A stretch of 64,000 nt of DNA from Vibrio splendidus (GCF_001557875.1 NZ_LNRF01000014.1:31844-95843); one strand, 5' to 3'. Shown: positions 25,566 through 34,608, counted from the stretch's first letter. Numbers and translations: made by a program. Notes: generated by a model not told the origin, from the sequence alone.

Positions 25566-26666
25566 ATGAAATTTACCATTGAACGTAGTCACCTGATTAA
25601 GCCATTACAACAAGTATCTGGCGCACTCGGTGGCAGGCCAACGCTTCCAATTCTAGGAAACCTACTGATTAAAGTAGAAGATAACGTGTTGTCGATGACA
25701 GCGACGGATCTAGAAGTTGAACTGATCAGCCGTGTAACGCTTGAAGGTGATTTCGAAGCGGGCAGCATTACCGTACCTTCACGTAAATTCCTAGATATCT
25801 GCCGTGGATTGCCAGATAACTCAGTGATCACTGTGGTATTGGATGGTGACCGTATTCAGGTTCGCTCTGGTCGTAGCCGCTTCTCATTAGCAACATTACC
25901 TGCGGCAGATTTTCCAAATATTGAAGACTGGAGCAGTGAAGTTGAAGTGTCAGTGACACAAGCTGAACTTCGCGGTCTTATCGAGAAAACGCAATTCTCA
26001 ATGGCGAACCAAGATGTTCGTTACTACCTCAACGGTATGTTGTTTGAGATTGAAGGCTCTATCCTGCGCAGCGTGGCGACCGATGGTCACCGTATGGCAG
26101 TATCTCAAGCACAACTGGGTGCGGATTTTGCTCAAAAGCAGATCATTGTTCCTCGTAAAGGTGTGCAAGAGCTAGTGAAGCTATTGGATGCACCTGAACA
26201 GCCTGTAACACTGCAAATTGGTAACTCTAACGTGCGTGCTGAAGTGAACAACTATGTCTTCACTTCTAAGCTAGTTGATGGTCGTTTCCCTGACTATCGC
26301 CGCGTAATGCCGCAAAATACCACCAAAACACTTGAAGCTGGTTGTGATGAATTACGTTCAGCATTTTCTCGTGCTGCGATTCTATCGAATGAAAAATTCC
26401 GTGGTGTTCGCGTTAATCTTGCGGATAGCGAGATGCGTATTACCGCGAACAACCCAGAGCAAGAAGAAGCAGAAGAAGTACTCGATGTTAACTTCGACGG
26501 TGACGCTTTAGAGATTGGCTTCAACGTAAGTTACGTATTGGATGTCCTGAATACACTGCGTTGTGAACAGGTTCGTATCTCAATGTCAGACGCAAATGCG
26601 AGTGCTCTTATCGAGAACGCACAAGATGACAGCGCGATGTACGTTGTTATGCCAATTCGCTTATAA
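25566..26666 (+). CDS. dnaN: DNA polymerase III beta subunit (sliding clamp)
   Basis: DnaN (366 residues, as in E. coli) is the ring-shaped processivity clamp of DNA polymerase III. MKFTIERSHLIKPLQQVSGALGGRPTLPIL is the typical first repeat of the three-domain protein, and the C-terminal VVMPIRL forms part of the partner-binding cleft. It follows dnaA by 81 bases and is probably co-transcribed with it. Confidence 0.98.
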   Translation: MKFTIERSHLIKPLQQVSGALGGRPTLPILGNLLIKVEDNVLSMTATDLEVELISRVTLEGDFEAGSITVPSRKFLDICRGLPDNSVITVVLDGDRIQVRSGRSRFSLATLPAADFPNIEDWSSEVEVSVTQAELRGLIEKTQFSMANQDVRYYLNGMLFEIEGSILRSVATDGHRMAVSQAQLGADFAQKQIIVPRKGVQELVKLLDAPEQPVTLQIGNSNVRAEVNNYVFTSKLVDGRFPDYRRVMPQNTTKTLEAGCDELRSAFSRAAILSNEKFRGVRVNLADSEMRITANNPEQEEAEEVLDVNFDGDALEIGFNVSYVLDVLNTLRCEQVRISMSDANASALIENAQDDSAMYVVMPIRL

Positions 26667-26719
26667 GCTGCCCTATGTTGACCTACCGAGTCGTGATTGA
26701 AGATTAATATGAAGACGTT

Positions 26720-27799
26720 ATGCCTTTATCGCGCTTAATCGTTAAGCAGTTTAGAAATATTGAAGCCTGTGACATTCAACCGTCATCAGGCTTTAACTTT
26801 CTTATAGGGGCTAACGGAAGCGGCAAAACCAGTGTCCTTGAAGCGGTGTATCTGCTCGGACATGGTCGCTCATTCAAGAGTTCACTCACCGGTCGTATCA
26901 TACAAAACGAGTGTAGTGAGCTGTTTGTACATGGCCGTTTTATGACCTCGGATCAATTTGAGCTGCCAATTGGCATTAATAAGCAGCGCGATGGCACGAC
27001 AGAGGTTAAAATAAGCGGTCAAACTGGGCAAAAGTTGGCTCAGTTAGCTCAAGTCTTACCTTTGCAGTTGATTCACCCCGAAGGGTTTGATTTACTGACA
27101 GATGGACCTAAGCATCGCCGAGCATTCATTGATTGGGGAGTATTCCACAGTGAGTCGGGCTTTTATGATGCTTGGGGTAGGGTAAAGCGCCTCAATAAGC
27201 AGCGAAACGCCTTATTGAAAACGGCAACCCACTATCGAGAGCTGAGCTATTGGGACCAAGAACTGGCCCGTTTAGCCGAAAGCATCAGTCAGTGGCGTGC
27301 CACCTACGTTGATCAGCTCAAAGAAGTCGCCGAAGAAATCTGTGCGACCTTCCTTCCTGAGTTTGAGATAAAGATTAACTATTATCGTGGCTGGGACAAA
27401 GACACCCCATACGCCGAGATATTAGAAAAGAATTTTGAAAGGGATCAGCAGCTTGGTTACACCTTTAGTGGGCCAAACAAAGCGGATCTGAAGATAAAAG
27501 TGAACGGCACTCCAGTGGAAGATGTCTTGTCACGAGGTCAATTGAAGTTGATGGTGTGCGCGCTACGAGTAGCACAAGGGCAACACCTCACTCAAATGAC
27601 AGGTAAGCAGTGCATCTATTTGATAGATGACTTCGCTTCCGAATTAGATAGCCAACGCCGAGCACGTCTTGCTGAGTGTTTGAAGGCGACCCAGGCTCAA
27701 GTTTTTGTAAGCTCTATTACCGCTGATCAGATTGCAGATATGCATGACGAAAATAGCAGGATGTTTCATGTGGAACATGGCAAAATAGAGCAAGGATAA
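26720..27799 (+). CDS. recF: DNA replication and repair protein RecF
   Basis: RecF (359 residues) is an SMC-like ATPase that helps RecR/RecO load RecA at gaps. The P loop GANGSGKTSVLEA lies at 30-42, the ABC signature is VLSRGQLKLMV and Walker B is CIYLIDDFASELD. The last residues MFHVEHG are encoded by a parS-like sequence (27762-27777), so coding and partition functions overlap here. Confidence 0.97.
   Translation: MPLSRLIVKQFRNIEACDIQPSSGFNFLIGANGSGKTSVLEAVYLLGHGRSFKSSLTGRIIQNECSELFVHGRFMTSDQFELPIGINKQRDGTTEVKISGQTGQKLAQLAQVLPLQLIHPEGFDLLTDGPKHRRAFIDWGVFHSESGFYDAWGRVKRLNKQRNALLKTATHYRELSYWDQELARLAESISQWRATYVDQLKEVAEEICATFLPEFEIKINYYRGWDKDTPYAEILEKNFERDQQLGYTFSGPNKADLKIKVNGTPVEDVLSRGQLKLMVCALRVAQGQHLTQMTGKQCIYLIDDFASELDSQRRARLAECLKATQAQVFVSSITADQIADMHDENSRMFHVEHGKIEQG
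27762..27777. other. parS: parS-like centromere site inside the 3' end of recF
   Basis: TGTTTCATGTGGAACA matches 14 of 16 positions of the bacterial parS consensus TGTTTCACGTGAAACA and is a near palindrome. It lies about 11 kb from oriC, within the zone where chromosomal parS sites cluster, and encodes Met-Phe-His-Val-Glu-His in RecF. I found no second site of equal quality in this window. Confidence 0.7.
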
Positions 27800-27816
27800 T
27801 TAGTCAGAGAGTAACT

Positions 27817-30234
27817 ATGTCAGATAATTACGATTCATCGAGTATTAAAGTACTGAAGGGTCTGGATGCGGTACGTAAGCGTCCTGGAATGTACATTGGC
27901 GACACGGATGATGGTACCGGTCTGCACCACATGGTTTTTGAGGTGGTAGATAACTCTATTGATGAAGCGCTAGCTGGTCACTGTAATGACATCATTGTAA
28001 CTATCCATGAAGATAGTTCTGTGTCTGTGAGCGATGACGGCCGTGGTATTCCAACAGAATTGCACCCAGAAGAAAACGTATCAGCAGCAGAAGTAATCAT
28101 GACGGTTCTTCACGCTGGTGGTAAGTTCGATGATAACTCGTACAAGGTATCTGGTGGTCTGCACGGTGTTGGTGTTTCAGTAGTTAACGCACTTTCTAAG
28201 CAAGTTACTCTTACTATCCACCGCGGTGGCAAAATCCACACTCAAACCTACAGCCACGGTGAGCCTCAAGCGCCACTAGCAGTTATCGGTGACACGGATA
28301 AAACAGGTACGGAGATTCGTTTCTGGCCGAGTGAAGAAACCTTCACTAACATCGAGTTCCATTACGACATTTTAGCTAAGCGTCTACGTGAGCTATCATT
28401 CTTGAACTCAGGTGTATCAATTAAGCTAATTGACGAGCGCGAAGAAGACAAAATGGATCACTTCGAATACGAAGGCGGTATCCAAGCGTTTGTTGAACAC
28501 CTTAATACTAACAAAACGCCAATCATTCAAAAAATCTTCCACTTTAACTCTGAGCGCGAAGACGGTATTACCGTCGAAGTTGCGATGCAGTGGAATGACG
28601 GCTACCAAGAAAACATCTACTGTTTCACCAACAACATCCCTCAACGCGATGGTGGTGCTCACTTAGCAGGTTTCCGTGCGGCGCTAACGCGTACACTGAA
28701 CAGCTTCATGGACAAGGAAGGCTTCTCTAAGAAAGCGAAGACTGCGACCTCCGGTGATGATGCTCGTGAAGGTCTGACGGCGATTGTTTCTGTTAAAGTG
28801 CCAGATCCTAAGTTCTCAAGCCAAACTAAAGATAAGCTGGTTTCTTCAGAAGTGAAGTCTGCCGTTGAATCTACAATGGGTGAGAAGTTGTCTGAGTTCC
28901 TGATTGAGAACCCAGGTGAAGCGAAAACCGTTTGTTCTAAAATTATTGATGCAGCACGTGCTCGTGATGCAGCGCGTAAAGCTCGTGAAATGACTCGTCG
29001 TAAAGGCGCATTAGATTTAGCGGGTCTTCCAGGTAAGCTTGCTGACTGTCAGGAAAAAGATCCTGCACTGTCTGAACTATACATTGTGGAAGGAGACTCT
29101 GCTGGCGGTTCAGCTAAGCAGGGGCGTAACCGTAAGAACCAAGCAATCCTACCGCTGAAAGGTAAAATCCTTAACGTAGAGAAAGCACGTTTCGATAAAA
29201 TGCTGTCTTCTCAAGAAGTAGCAACGCTAATCACAGCTCTTGGTTGTGGTATTGGCCGTGATGAATACAACCCAGATAAACTGCGTTACCACAACATCAT
29301 CATCATGACCGATGCCGATGTCGATGGTTCTCACATCCGTACTCTGCTACTGACGTTCTTCTACCGTCAAATGCCAGAGCTGATTGAGCGTGGCTACATC
29401 TACATTGCTCAACCACCACTTTACAAAGTGAAGAAAGGTAAGCAAGAGCAGTACATTAAAGATGAAGATGCGATGAACCAGTATCAAGTATCTTTGGCTT
29501 TAGATAATGCAGAACTGCACGTAAACCCTGAAGCGCCAGCATTTGCAGGTGAAGGTTTAGAGAAGCTTGTTCAGCAATACAATGCAGGCATCAAGCTTGT
29601 CGATCGTATGAGCCGCCGTTACCCACGCGCATTGGTTCACGAACTGATTTACGTTCCTCGCCTAACGGCTGAGCAGTGTCATGATGACGCGGCAGTTGAA
29701 GCGTGGGGTAAGCAGCTTGTTGAGCAGTTAAACGCGAAAGAAGTAGGTGCGAGCCAATACAGCCTTGAAGTTGAAAAACACGAAGAGCTAGGTTTAAGCG
29801 TTCCTAAGATTGTGGTTCGTACTCATGGTGTGACTCATGAACACCTACTGAGCATTGATCTTATTAACTCTAAAGAGTTTGGTAAGCTAGCGGACCTTTC
29901 TGAAGCACTTGATGGCTTAATTGAAGAAGGCGCTTACATTAAACGTGGTGAGCGTACTCAAGAAGTTTCTAGCTTTGTTGATGCTCTGAACTGGTTAGTG
30001 AAAGAGTCTCGTCGTGGTCTAAGCCTACAGCGATACAAAGGTCTAGGTGAGATGAACCCAGATCAACTTTGGGAAACCACAATGGATCCTGAAACTCGCC
30101 GTATGATGCAAGTAACGATTGAAGATGCTGTTGGTGCTGATCTGTTGTTTACGACGCTAATGGGTGACCAAGTTGAGCCTCGTCGTAACTTCATCGAAGA
30201 GAATGCATTGAAGGTTGCTAACCTTGATGTATAG
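27817..30234 (+). CDS. gyrB: DNA gyrase subunit B
   Basis: GyrB (805 residues) supplies ATPase and part of the DNA cleavage site of gyrase. The GHKL ATPase motifs are VVDNSIDEALAGH, DDGRGIP and GGLHGVGVSVVNAL; the TOPRIM motif is EGDSAGGSAKQGRNR with DADVDGSHIRTL. The protein has the gammaproteobacterial insertion in the TOPRIM region, consistent with the 804-residue E. coli enzyme. It ends at a clear terminator. Confidence 0.98.
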   Translation: MSDNYDSSSIKVLKGLDAVRKRPGMYIGDTDDGTGLHHMVFEVVDNSIDEALAGHCNDIIVTIHEDSSVSVSDDGRGIPTELHPEENVSAAEVIMTVLHAGGKFDDNSYKVSGGLHGVGVSVVNALSKQVTLTIHRGGKIHTQTYSHGEPQAPLAVIGDTDKTGTEIRFWPSEETFTNIEFHYDILAKRLRELSFLNSGVSIKLIDEREEDKMDHFEYEGGIQAFVEHLNTNKTPIIQKIFHFNSEREDGITVEVAMQWNDGYQENIYCFTNNIPQRDGGAHLAGFRAALTRTLNSFMDKEGFSKKAKTATSGDDAREGLTAIVSVKVPDPKFSSQTKDKLVSSEVKSAVESTMGEKLSEFLIENPGEAKTVCSKIIDAARARDAARKAREMTRRKGALDLAGLPGKLADCQEKDPALSELYIVEGDSAGGSAKQGRNRKNQAILPLKGKILNVEKARFDKMLSSQEVATLITALGCGIGRDEYNPDKLRYHNIIIMTDADVDGSHIRTLLLTFFYRQMPELIERGYIYIAQPPLYKVKKGKQEQYIKDEDAMNQYQVSLALDNAELHVNPEAPAFAGEGLEKLVQQYNAGIKLVDRMSRRYPRALVHELIYVPRLTAEQCHDDAAVEAWGKQLVEQLNAKEVGASQYSLEVEKHEELGLSVPKIVVRTHGVTHEHLLSIDLINSKEFGKLADLSEALDGLIEEGAYIKRGERTQEVSSFVDALNWLVKESRRGLSLQRYKGLGEMNPDQLWETTMDPETRRMMQVTIEDAVGADLLFTTLMGDQVEPRRNFIEENALKVANLDV

Positions 30235-30266
30235 ATTTCTTTAGTAATAAAGAAACTCAAAATGAT

Positions 30267-30296
30267 AAAAGCACTGCCCATTGGCGGTGCTTTTTT
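30267..30296. terminator. gyrB terminator, shared with the convergent patatin gene
   Basis: AAAAGCACTGCC / GGCGGTGCTTTT (30267-30278 with 30283-30294, one G-U pair, loop CATT) followed by T. The stop codon of the convergent gene (30295-30297) lies in the T run. Confidence 0.9.
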
Positions 30297-31221
30297 ATGG
30301 CTGTTGTATATGGCGTCCCGCTGTTGCGACGAAATATTTACCTGACAACAGTCCTACTTGGTAATCATGTTCAAGGGCGTGTTGAGGGCTACCTAATAGT
30401 GTGGAATGTAATGCTTTATCTGGATGGATTTCATAGATAGTGGCATCTGCTGGTGGGTTGTTCAGAAAAGATTGAGTAGCACGGTAATGCTCTTCATGTT
30501 TAAGCAATAAACTGACCATAGCTTTGGCTTTTGTCTTGCCCAGTAATTTACTGTATTTATTCATCCAGCGATGATCAAAGCTTGTTGAAATTGGAACGGT
30601 TCTAATTACAACAATATGCTTAAAACCACGGTTATAGGCTTCTTGTGCAGGGATCGGGGCGGTAATCCCACCATCAAGCCACTCTTCACCGTTCTTTTGA
30701 ACTACGGCCGGGCTAATAAAAGGAACAGCGCATGAGGCTTTTAGTGCGTTCTGCCAATTGTGTGAATCTAAGTCAAAGTAGGTTGGTTTGTGATGAGTAG
30801 CATGGCATGCACAGGCAAGGACTTTACAGCTCTTCATATTGTCCTGACCGACTTGCCAATTGAGCGGCAGGCTGGTTTTGGTTTGTTCCAGTAACCAATC
30901 AAAATTTAACCCTTTCTTTTGAGTTAAAAACTTATAAGTGTCGAAAAATTTAGGGCTTGCTGTTGCTTCTGTGATGACTTGATAAGCATGTCGATGTTGT
31001 CCGCATATATAGGATGCTAGGTTAAGAGAGCCCGCTGACGTGCCAATCATCAATGAAAACGGATTAAAGCTTTGTTCGAGAAAGGCATCTAACACGCCTG
31101 CTGTAAAAATTCCGCGTTGGCCGCCGCCTTCCGTCACCAGAGCCACCTTATCGATGTGAATATCTAGATGCGCTAAGGCATCGTAAGAGTGGAGTGCGTA
31201 AGATATATGCGTAGAAGACAT
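30295..31221 (-). CDS. Patatin-like phospholipase (YjjU-like)
   Basis: A 308-residue patatin-family hydrolase if the ATG at 31221 is used; a TTG at 31257 would add 12 hydrophobic residues. The oxyanion motif EGGGQRGIF, nucleophile motif GTSAGSLN (Ser-63) and catalytic Asp in LDGGIT are intact, so a Ser-Asp dyad lipase is expected. It resembles E. coli YjjU. Substrate and localisation are unknown. It is convergent with gyrB and divergent from ibpA. Confidence 0.85.
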   Translation of the reverse strand: MSSTHISYALHSYDALAHLDIHIDKVALVTEGGGQRGIFTAGVLDAFLEQSFNPFSLMIGTSAGSLNLASYICGQHRHAYQVITEATASPKFFDTYKFLTQKKGLNFDWLLEQTKTSLPLNWQVGQDNMKSCKVLACACHATHHKPTYFDLDSHNWQNALKASCAVPFISPAVVQKNGEEWLDGGITAPIPAQEAYNRGFKHIVVIRTVPISTSFDHRWMNKYSKLLGKTKAKAMVSLLLKHEEHYRATQSFLNNPPADATIYEIHPDKALHSTLLGSPQHALEHDYQVGLLSGKYFVATAGRHIQQP

Positions 31222-31643
31222 CAGAATTGCCACCAAAAGTGATAGAAAAGGATTCAACCTGACTAGGATATGACCAATGATGGTTAATTAAAATTAAGTA
31301 ATATTTATATAGCGTTTGGTTTTTCTTAACTAAAAAGTTGAATAACGCCGCTTGAAAAGCTCTTTGTGGCACCACATATCTATTTGTGAAGAGGATGACT
31401 GTCTTGCTCATAAGAGAAGAAACAGAACCTTCATTACCGCTGACGAAGTATCGCTCAACAGAGGATAACTTTGGTAGCACACAATTTAAAAATTGATTCA
31501 TTGTCATGTCCCAGCGTTGTCACCAACTGAGGTGAAACCCGAGGAATGCGAATTGAATCTCTTAGCTGTTTACTGGGTCATACACAGGTTCGATCTAAGT
31601 AAAATTCGCAGCTAAGACTATTGCTTACTAAAAGGATAGCATT
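31222..31643. promoter_or_regulatory. Divergent patatin/ibpA intergenic region (422 bases)
   Basis: A possible sigma32 promoter for ibpA lies at 31351-31377: CTTGAAA, then CCACAT 14 bases on (consensus CTTGAAA and CCCCAT). Nearer ibpA, CTTAGCTG and CAGCTAAG pair across about 40 bases, and GCGAATT pairs with AATTCGC. Each pair excludes the other. The ribosome site AAGGAT is flanked by TTGCT and AGCAT, which could fold over it. An open frame on the minus strand (31507 downward) is unconvincing. Confidence 0.35.
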
Positions 31644-32078
31644 ATGAGAACTGTAGATTTCACTCCACTTTACCGCAACGCAATCGGCTTCGATCGCCTA
31701 TTCAACATGATGGAAGCGAACACGTCGAAAAATTCTTCTGGCGGTTACCCTCCATACAACATCGAGCAAAAAGACGAGAATAACTACCGCATTACTATGG
31801 CAGTAGCGGGCTTTGCTGATGACCAATTAGATCTCACTCAAAAAGAGAACATGCTAATTGTGAAGGGTGAGCGTAAAGCAGAAGCAGAGAAAACCTTCGT
31901 ATATCAAGGTATTGCAGAGCGCGATTTCGAACGCAAATTCCAACTGGCTGACTACGTAAAAGTGGTAGGTGCGAGCATGGAAAATGGTCTTCTTCACATT
32001 GACCTAGAGCGCGAAATCCCAGAAGCGATGCAACCACGTAAGATTGCTATCAATGGTAATAGCCTACTAGAAGGCTAA
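31644..32078 (+). CDS. ibpA: Small heat shock protein, IbpA family
   Basis: IbpA (144 residues) is a cytoplasmic holdase that binds unfolded protein for later refolding by DnaK/ClpB. MRTVDFTPLYRNAIGFDRLF is the family N-terminus; the alpha-crystallin domain runs from about 34 to 125, with NYRITMAVAGF and the C-terminal I-x-I anchor KIAIN. Only one such gene is here, as in vibrios generally. An AAGGAT ribosome site precedes the ATG and a repeat begins at the stop codon. Confidence 0.95.
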   Translation: MRTVDFTPLYRNAIGFDRLFNMMEANTSKNSSGGYPPYNIEQKDENNYRITMAVAGFADDQLDLTQKENMLIVKGERKAEAEKTFVYQGIAERDFERKFQLADYVKVVGASMENGLLHIDLEREIPEAMQPRKIAINGNSLLEG

Positions 32079-32236
32079 TACCCGTCATACTTGATGCTAC
32101 AGCGTTGTTGACGTCGTAAATTCCCCGGATCGCCGGCCGCCCAAATCACATAGGTTTCCTATGCTCATAGGGCTGAATTGCTTGTGTTTTGTGAAGCGAA
32201 TGGTCGCCTAGCTGAAGCCCCAATTATTTAGGGTAT
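32078..32236. repeat. ERIC-like intergenic repeat
   Basis: The sequence begins ATACCCGTCATACTTGATGC and ends in TTTAGGGTATT, with internal ATAGGTTTCCTAT. The first part is the reverse complement of the conserved end of the enterobacterial repetitive intergenic consensus (CTTGAAGTATGACGGGTAT), and the ATACCC...GGGTAT termini match. The element is a long imperfect palindrome, about 159 bases, and its first base overlaps the ibpA TAA stop. It is known from Vibrio as well as enterobacteria. Confidence 0.75.
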
Positions 32237-32270
32237 TCAAGTGACAAACATTATCGGGAAGTAAAAGTGA

Positions 32271-32298
32271 AAGAGCACCTTATGAGGTGCTCTTTTTT
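32271..32298 (+). terminator. ibpA terminator
   Basis: AAGAGCACCT / AGGTGCTCTT (32271-32280 with 32285-32294) with loop TATG and a T run to 32298, about 190 bases after the ibpA stop, so the ERIC-like repeat is in the 3' untranslated RNA. Confidence 0.9.
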
Positions 32299-32352
32299 GT
32301 TTGTCCTGTTAGCGTCATTCCATAGAGGGAGGAACGACCGAGTAGGGAATCT

Positions 32353-33606
32353 CTATTTGCTTTCGCTGTAAGCCTTTTTCACTTCTTCAGCAATGATCGC
32401 AATACCTTTCTGCATTGCTTCATCGTCTTGTACGTAGTTCATACGTAGGCATTGATGAGCATGATCCCACTCGTCTTCCTGGCCTATAAAGAAGTATTCA
32501 CCCGGAACAATCAATACGCCGCGAGCTTTCAATCTGTCGTACAGTTCCATTGTGGTGATTGGCAGTTCATCAAACCATAGCCATAAGAAGATAGCGCCTT
32601 CAGGCTTGTGAATACGGAAACGTGGGTCATCAATCGCTTGTTGTAGCAGCTCAACGGCACGCAAAGACTTCTCTTTATAGAAAGGCTTAATCACTTCGCT
32701 GCTTAAGCGTAGTAAGTCACCGTTCTCAATCATGTGGTTGGCGATCGCAGGCCCAACACTGCTTGGCGCTAAGCTGATGATGCCATTCATGTTGGTTAGC
32801 GCTTGGGTAACCTCTTCGCTCGCAATCACGATACCGCAACGCACACCTGGTAAACCTAGCTTAGAAAGGCTCATGCACAGAATCGTATTTTCATTCCAAA
32901 ACGGTTCAACGTCTTCAAAGATGATGTTTGGAAATGGTAGGCCGTAAGCGTTATCGATCAGTAGTGGGATATTGTTCTCACGCGCCAGCTTATCCAGTTT
33001 ACGCACTTCTTCGTCGGTCAGTACGTTACCAGTTGGGTTGGTTGGACGAGAAGCACAGATAGCTGCAACCGAGTCATCAACTTTTAGCTGTTCAAAATCG
33101 ACGTGGTATTTGAACTGTCTGTTTTCAAGCAGCTCGATCTCTGGGTGGTAAGAGATAAAGATATCGTCATCAATCCCCGCATCGCCGTAGCCAATGTATT
33201 CCGGTGCGATCGGTAACAAGATTTTCTTGTGAGAGCCGTCTGGCTGCTGGCCTGCTAACAGGTTGAATAGGTAAAAGAAGCCGCTCTGACTGCCATTAGT
33301 CAGGCTGATGTTCTTTTCGCTGATATCCCAACCATAGGTCTCTTTCAGCATTGTGGCTAAAGATTTAATAAAGCTGTCTTTGCCCTGCGGACCATCGTAG
33401 TTGGCGAGGGCGGCGATGAGTTCTCCACTGGCGAGCATGTCGGCACTGGCTTGGTTAAAGTAATCGAGCATGGCTGGGATAGCGGCTGGATTACCACCAC
33501 CGAGCATGATTGCGCCAGGAGTGCGCAGGCCATCATTCAAATCATCCATTAAACGAGTGATTCCAGAGTAACGATTAAACTTTTCACCAAACTTAGAGAA
33601 CTGCAT
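32353..33606 (-). CDS. avtA: Valine-pyruvate aminotransferase
   Basis: AvtA (417 residues, same as E. coli) is a pyridoxal-phosphate aminotransferase that interconverts valine and alanine via pyruvate. Strong landmarks: RHSGIT-like YSGITRLMDDLNDGLRTPG, MLGGGNPAAIP, the RPTNPTGN loop, and the PLP-lysine in SLSKLGLPGVRCG. The C-terminal GAIFLWLWF and HQCLRMNYV match the E. coli protein. The upstream 323 bases lead to the divergent tad operon. Confidence 0.95.
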   Translation of the reverse strand: MQFSKFGEKFNRYSGITRLMDDLNDGLRTPGAIMLGGGNPAAIPAMLDYFNQASADMLASGELIAALANYDGPQGKDSFIKSLATMLKETYGWDISEKNISLTNGSQSGFFYLFNLLAGQQPDGSHKKILLPIAPEYIGYGDAGIDDDIFISYHPEIELLENRQFKYHVDFEQLKVDDSVAAICASRPTNPTGNVLTDEEVRKLDKLARENNIPLLIDNAYGLPFPNIIFEDVEPFWNENTILCMSLSKLGLPGVRCGIVIASEEVTQALTNMNGIISLAPSSVGPAIANHMIENGDLLRLSSEVIKPFYKEKSLRAVELLQQAIDDPRFRIHKPEGAIFLWLWFDELPITTMELYDRLKARGVLIVPGEYFFIGQEDEWDHAHQCLRMNYVQDDEAMQKGIAIIAEEVKKAYSESK

Positions 33607-33929
33607 TACTTATTTTACCTAATTCATTGTGATTGCTTGTTACGTGTCATTAAGGCAGACCTTATGTCTGCCATCAGTGTAATCCTTGAACATACCGCAA
33701 TGTTTTTGCGACGCATAGCGCCAAATGGTCTAACACGAAAAAAACTTTTCTTGTTACCTAGGTTAAATATCGCGATTTAACGCCCTCAAACTGAACCCAA
33801 ACTGAATAGAACGACAGTAAACGCCAGAACAACGTGAAGTTGGTCACTCTTTTATTGCTCAAAAATAGCGCAATGAATATTCTCTCTCCCGAAGACAAAA
33901 CAACCTATTTATCTTTTTTGGAGAAAGTA
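33607..33929. promoter_or_regulatory. avtA/flp divergent region with dyads and direct repeats
   Basis: This 323-base region holds a dyad GGCAGAC-CTTAT-GTCTGCC (33654-33672), a second dyad GTTAAAT-N6-ATTTAAC (33762-33781) and a direct repeat CAAACTGAA-CC-CAAACTGAA (33787-33806, period 11). These look like operators. I could not fix a promoter. A longer open frame starting at 33834 is the upstream extension of flp and is not needed. Confidence 0.5.
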
Positions 33930-34166
33930 ATGATTACTCAATTATTTGTTAAAGCTCAATTGTTTACTGCGGCATTTAAAAACGACCAACGTGGTGTCAC
34001 TGCGATTGAATACGCAATCCTTGGCGTGTGTATGTCTGCGATCGTGCTTGCTGTATTTGGTGATGGACTGACAGCTGCGCTTAACGACGCTGTTGCCGCT
34101 ATTTCTCAAAACATCACTGATGCAAATACAGTTGAACTATCAACTACTGGCTCAGTAGGCTTTTAG
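33930..34166 (+). CDS. flp: Flp-family type IVb pilin
   Basis: The pilin precursor is 78 residues from the ATG at 33930, which follows a GGAGAAAG ribosome site. Cleavage by TadV is expected after Gly-22 in QRG, giving VTAIEYA with Glu at +5 and Tyr at +6, the Flp hallmark, then a hydrophobic helix. It is exported as the pilus subunit. The short mature pilin (56 residues) is normal for the family. First gene of the tad operon. Confidence 0.92.
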   Translation: MITQLFVKAQLFTAAFKNDQRGVTAIEYAILGVCMSAIVLAVFGDGLTAALNDAVAAISQNITDANTVELSTTGSVGF

Positions 34167-34600
34167 TGGCGAGCTTATGGTGGCTAATTATTTTAGCCGC
34201 CATGGCTATCTACGCCTGTTACACGGATTGTCGATACCGAGAGATCAGTAATCGTCTGGTGTTATGTATGGCGTTATGGACCTTATCGAGAATGGAGTTT
34301 CATGGTGAGGCTCAACATCTATTGCATCCAGTAGCAGTGTTGGTGATTGGTGGCGTGTTGTTCCAGATGAATATTCTGGCGGCGGGTGATAGCAAGCTAT
34401 TTGCAGCATTGAGCTTAGCGATCGACTCTCAGTTTCTCGCTATTACGTTGCTGCTTATTGGTTTTTTAGGTGGCGTGTTGGCGATTAGTCAGTGGTGGTT
34501 AGGACGAATGACTGCCGATATTCGGTGGACACAACGTGGTGTTCCCTATGCAGTACCAATCTGTTTGGCAAGCTTATTAGCTATAGCTGCATCATTATAG
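34166..34600 (+). CDS. tadV: Prepilin peptidase TadV/CpaA
   Basis: TadV (144 residues, GTG start overlapping the flp TAG as TAGTG) is a membrane aspartic protease that processes Flp and the pseudopilins. The first catalytic Asp is in YTDCRYREISNRL and the second in AAGDSKLF. It lacks the N-terminal methyltransferase domain of PilD-type enzymes, as expected. About four to five membrane segments. Confidence 0.9.
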   Translation: MASLWWLIILAAMAIYACYTDCRYREISNRLVLCMALWTLSRMEFHGEAQHLLHPVAVLVIGGVLFQMNILAAGDSKLFAALSLAIDSQFLAITLLLIGFLGGVLAISQWWLGRMTADIRWTQRGVPYAVPICLASLLAIAASL

Positions 34601-34608
34601 GTTAAACA

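Noticed and set aside
31148..31507. 119-codon minus-strand frame upstream of the patatin gene
   Set aside because: It overlaps the patatin start in another frame, has no recognised motif and no strong ribosome site.
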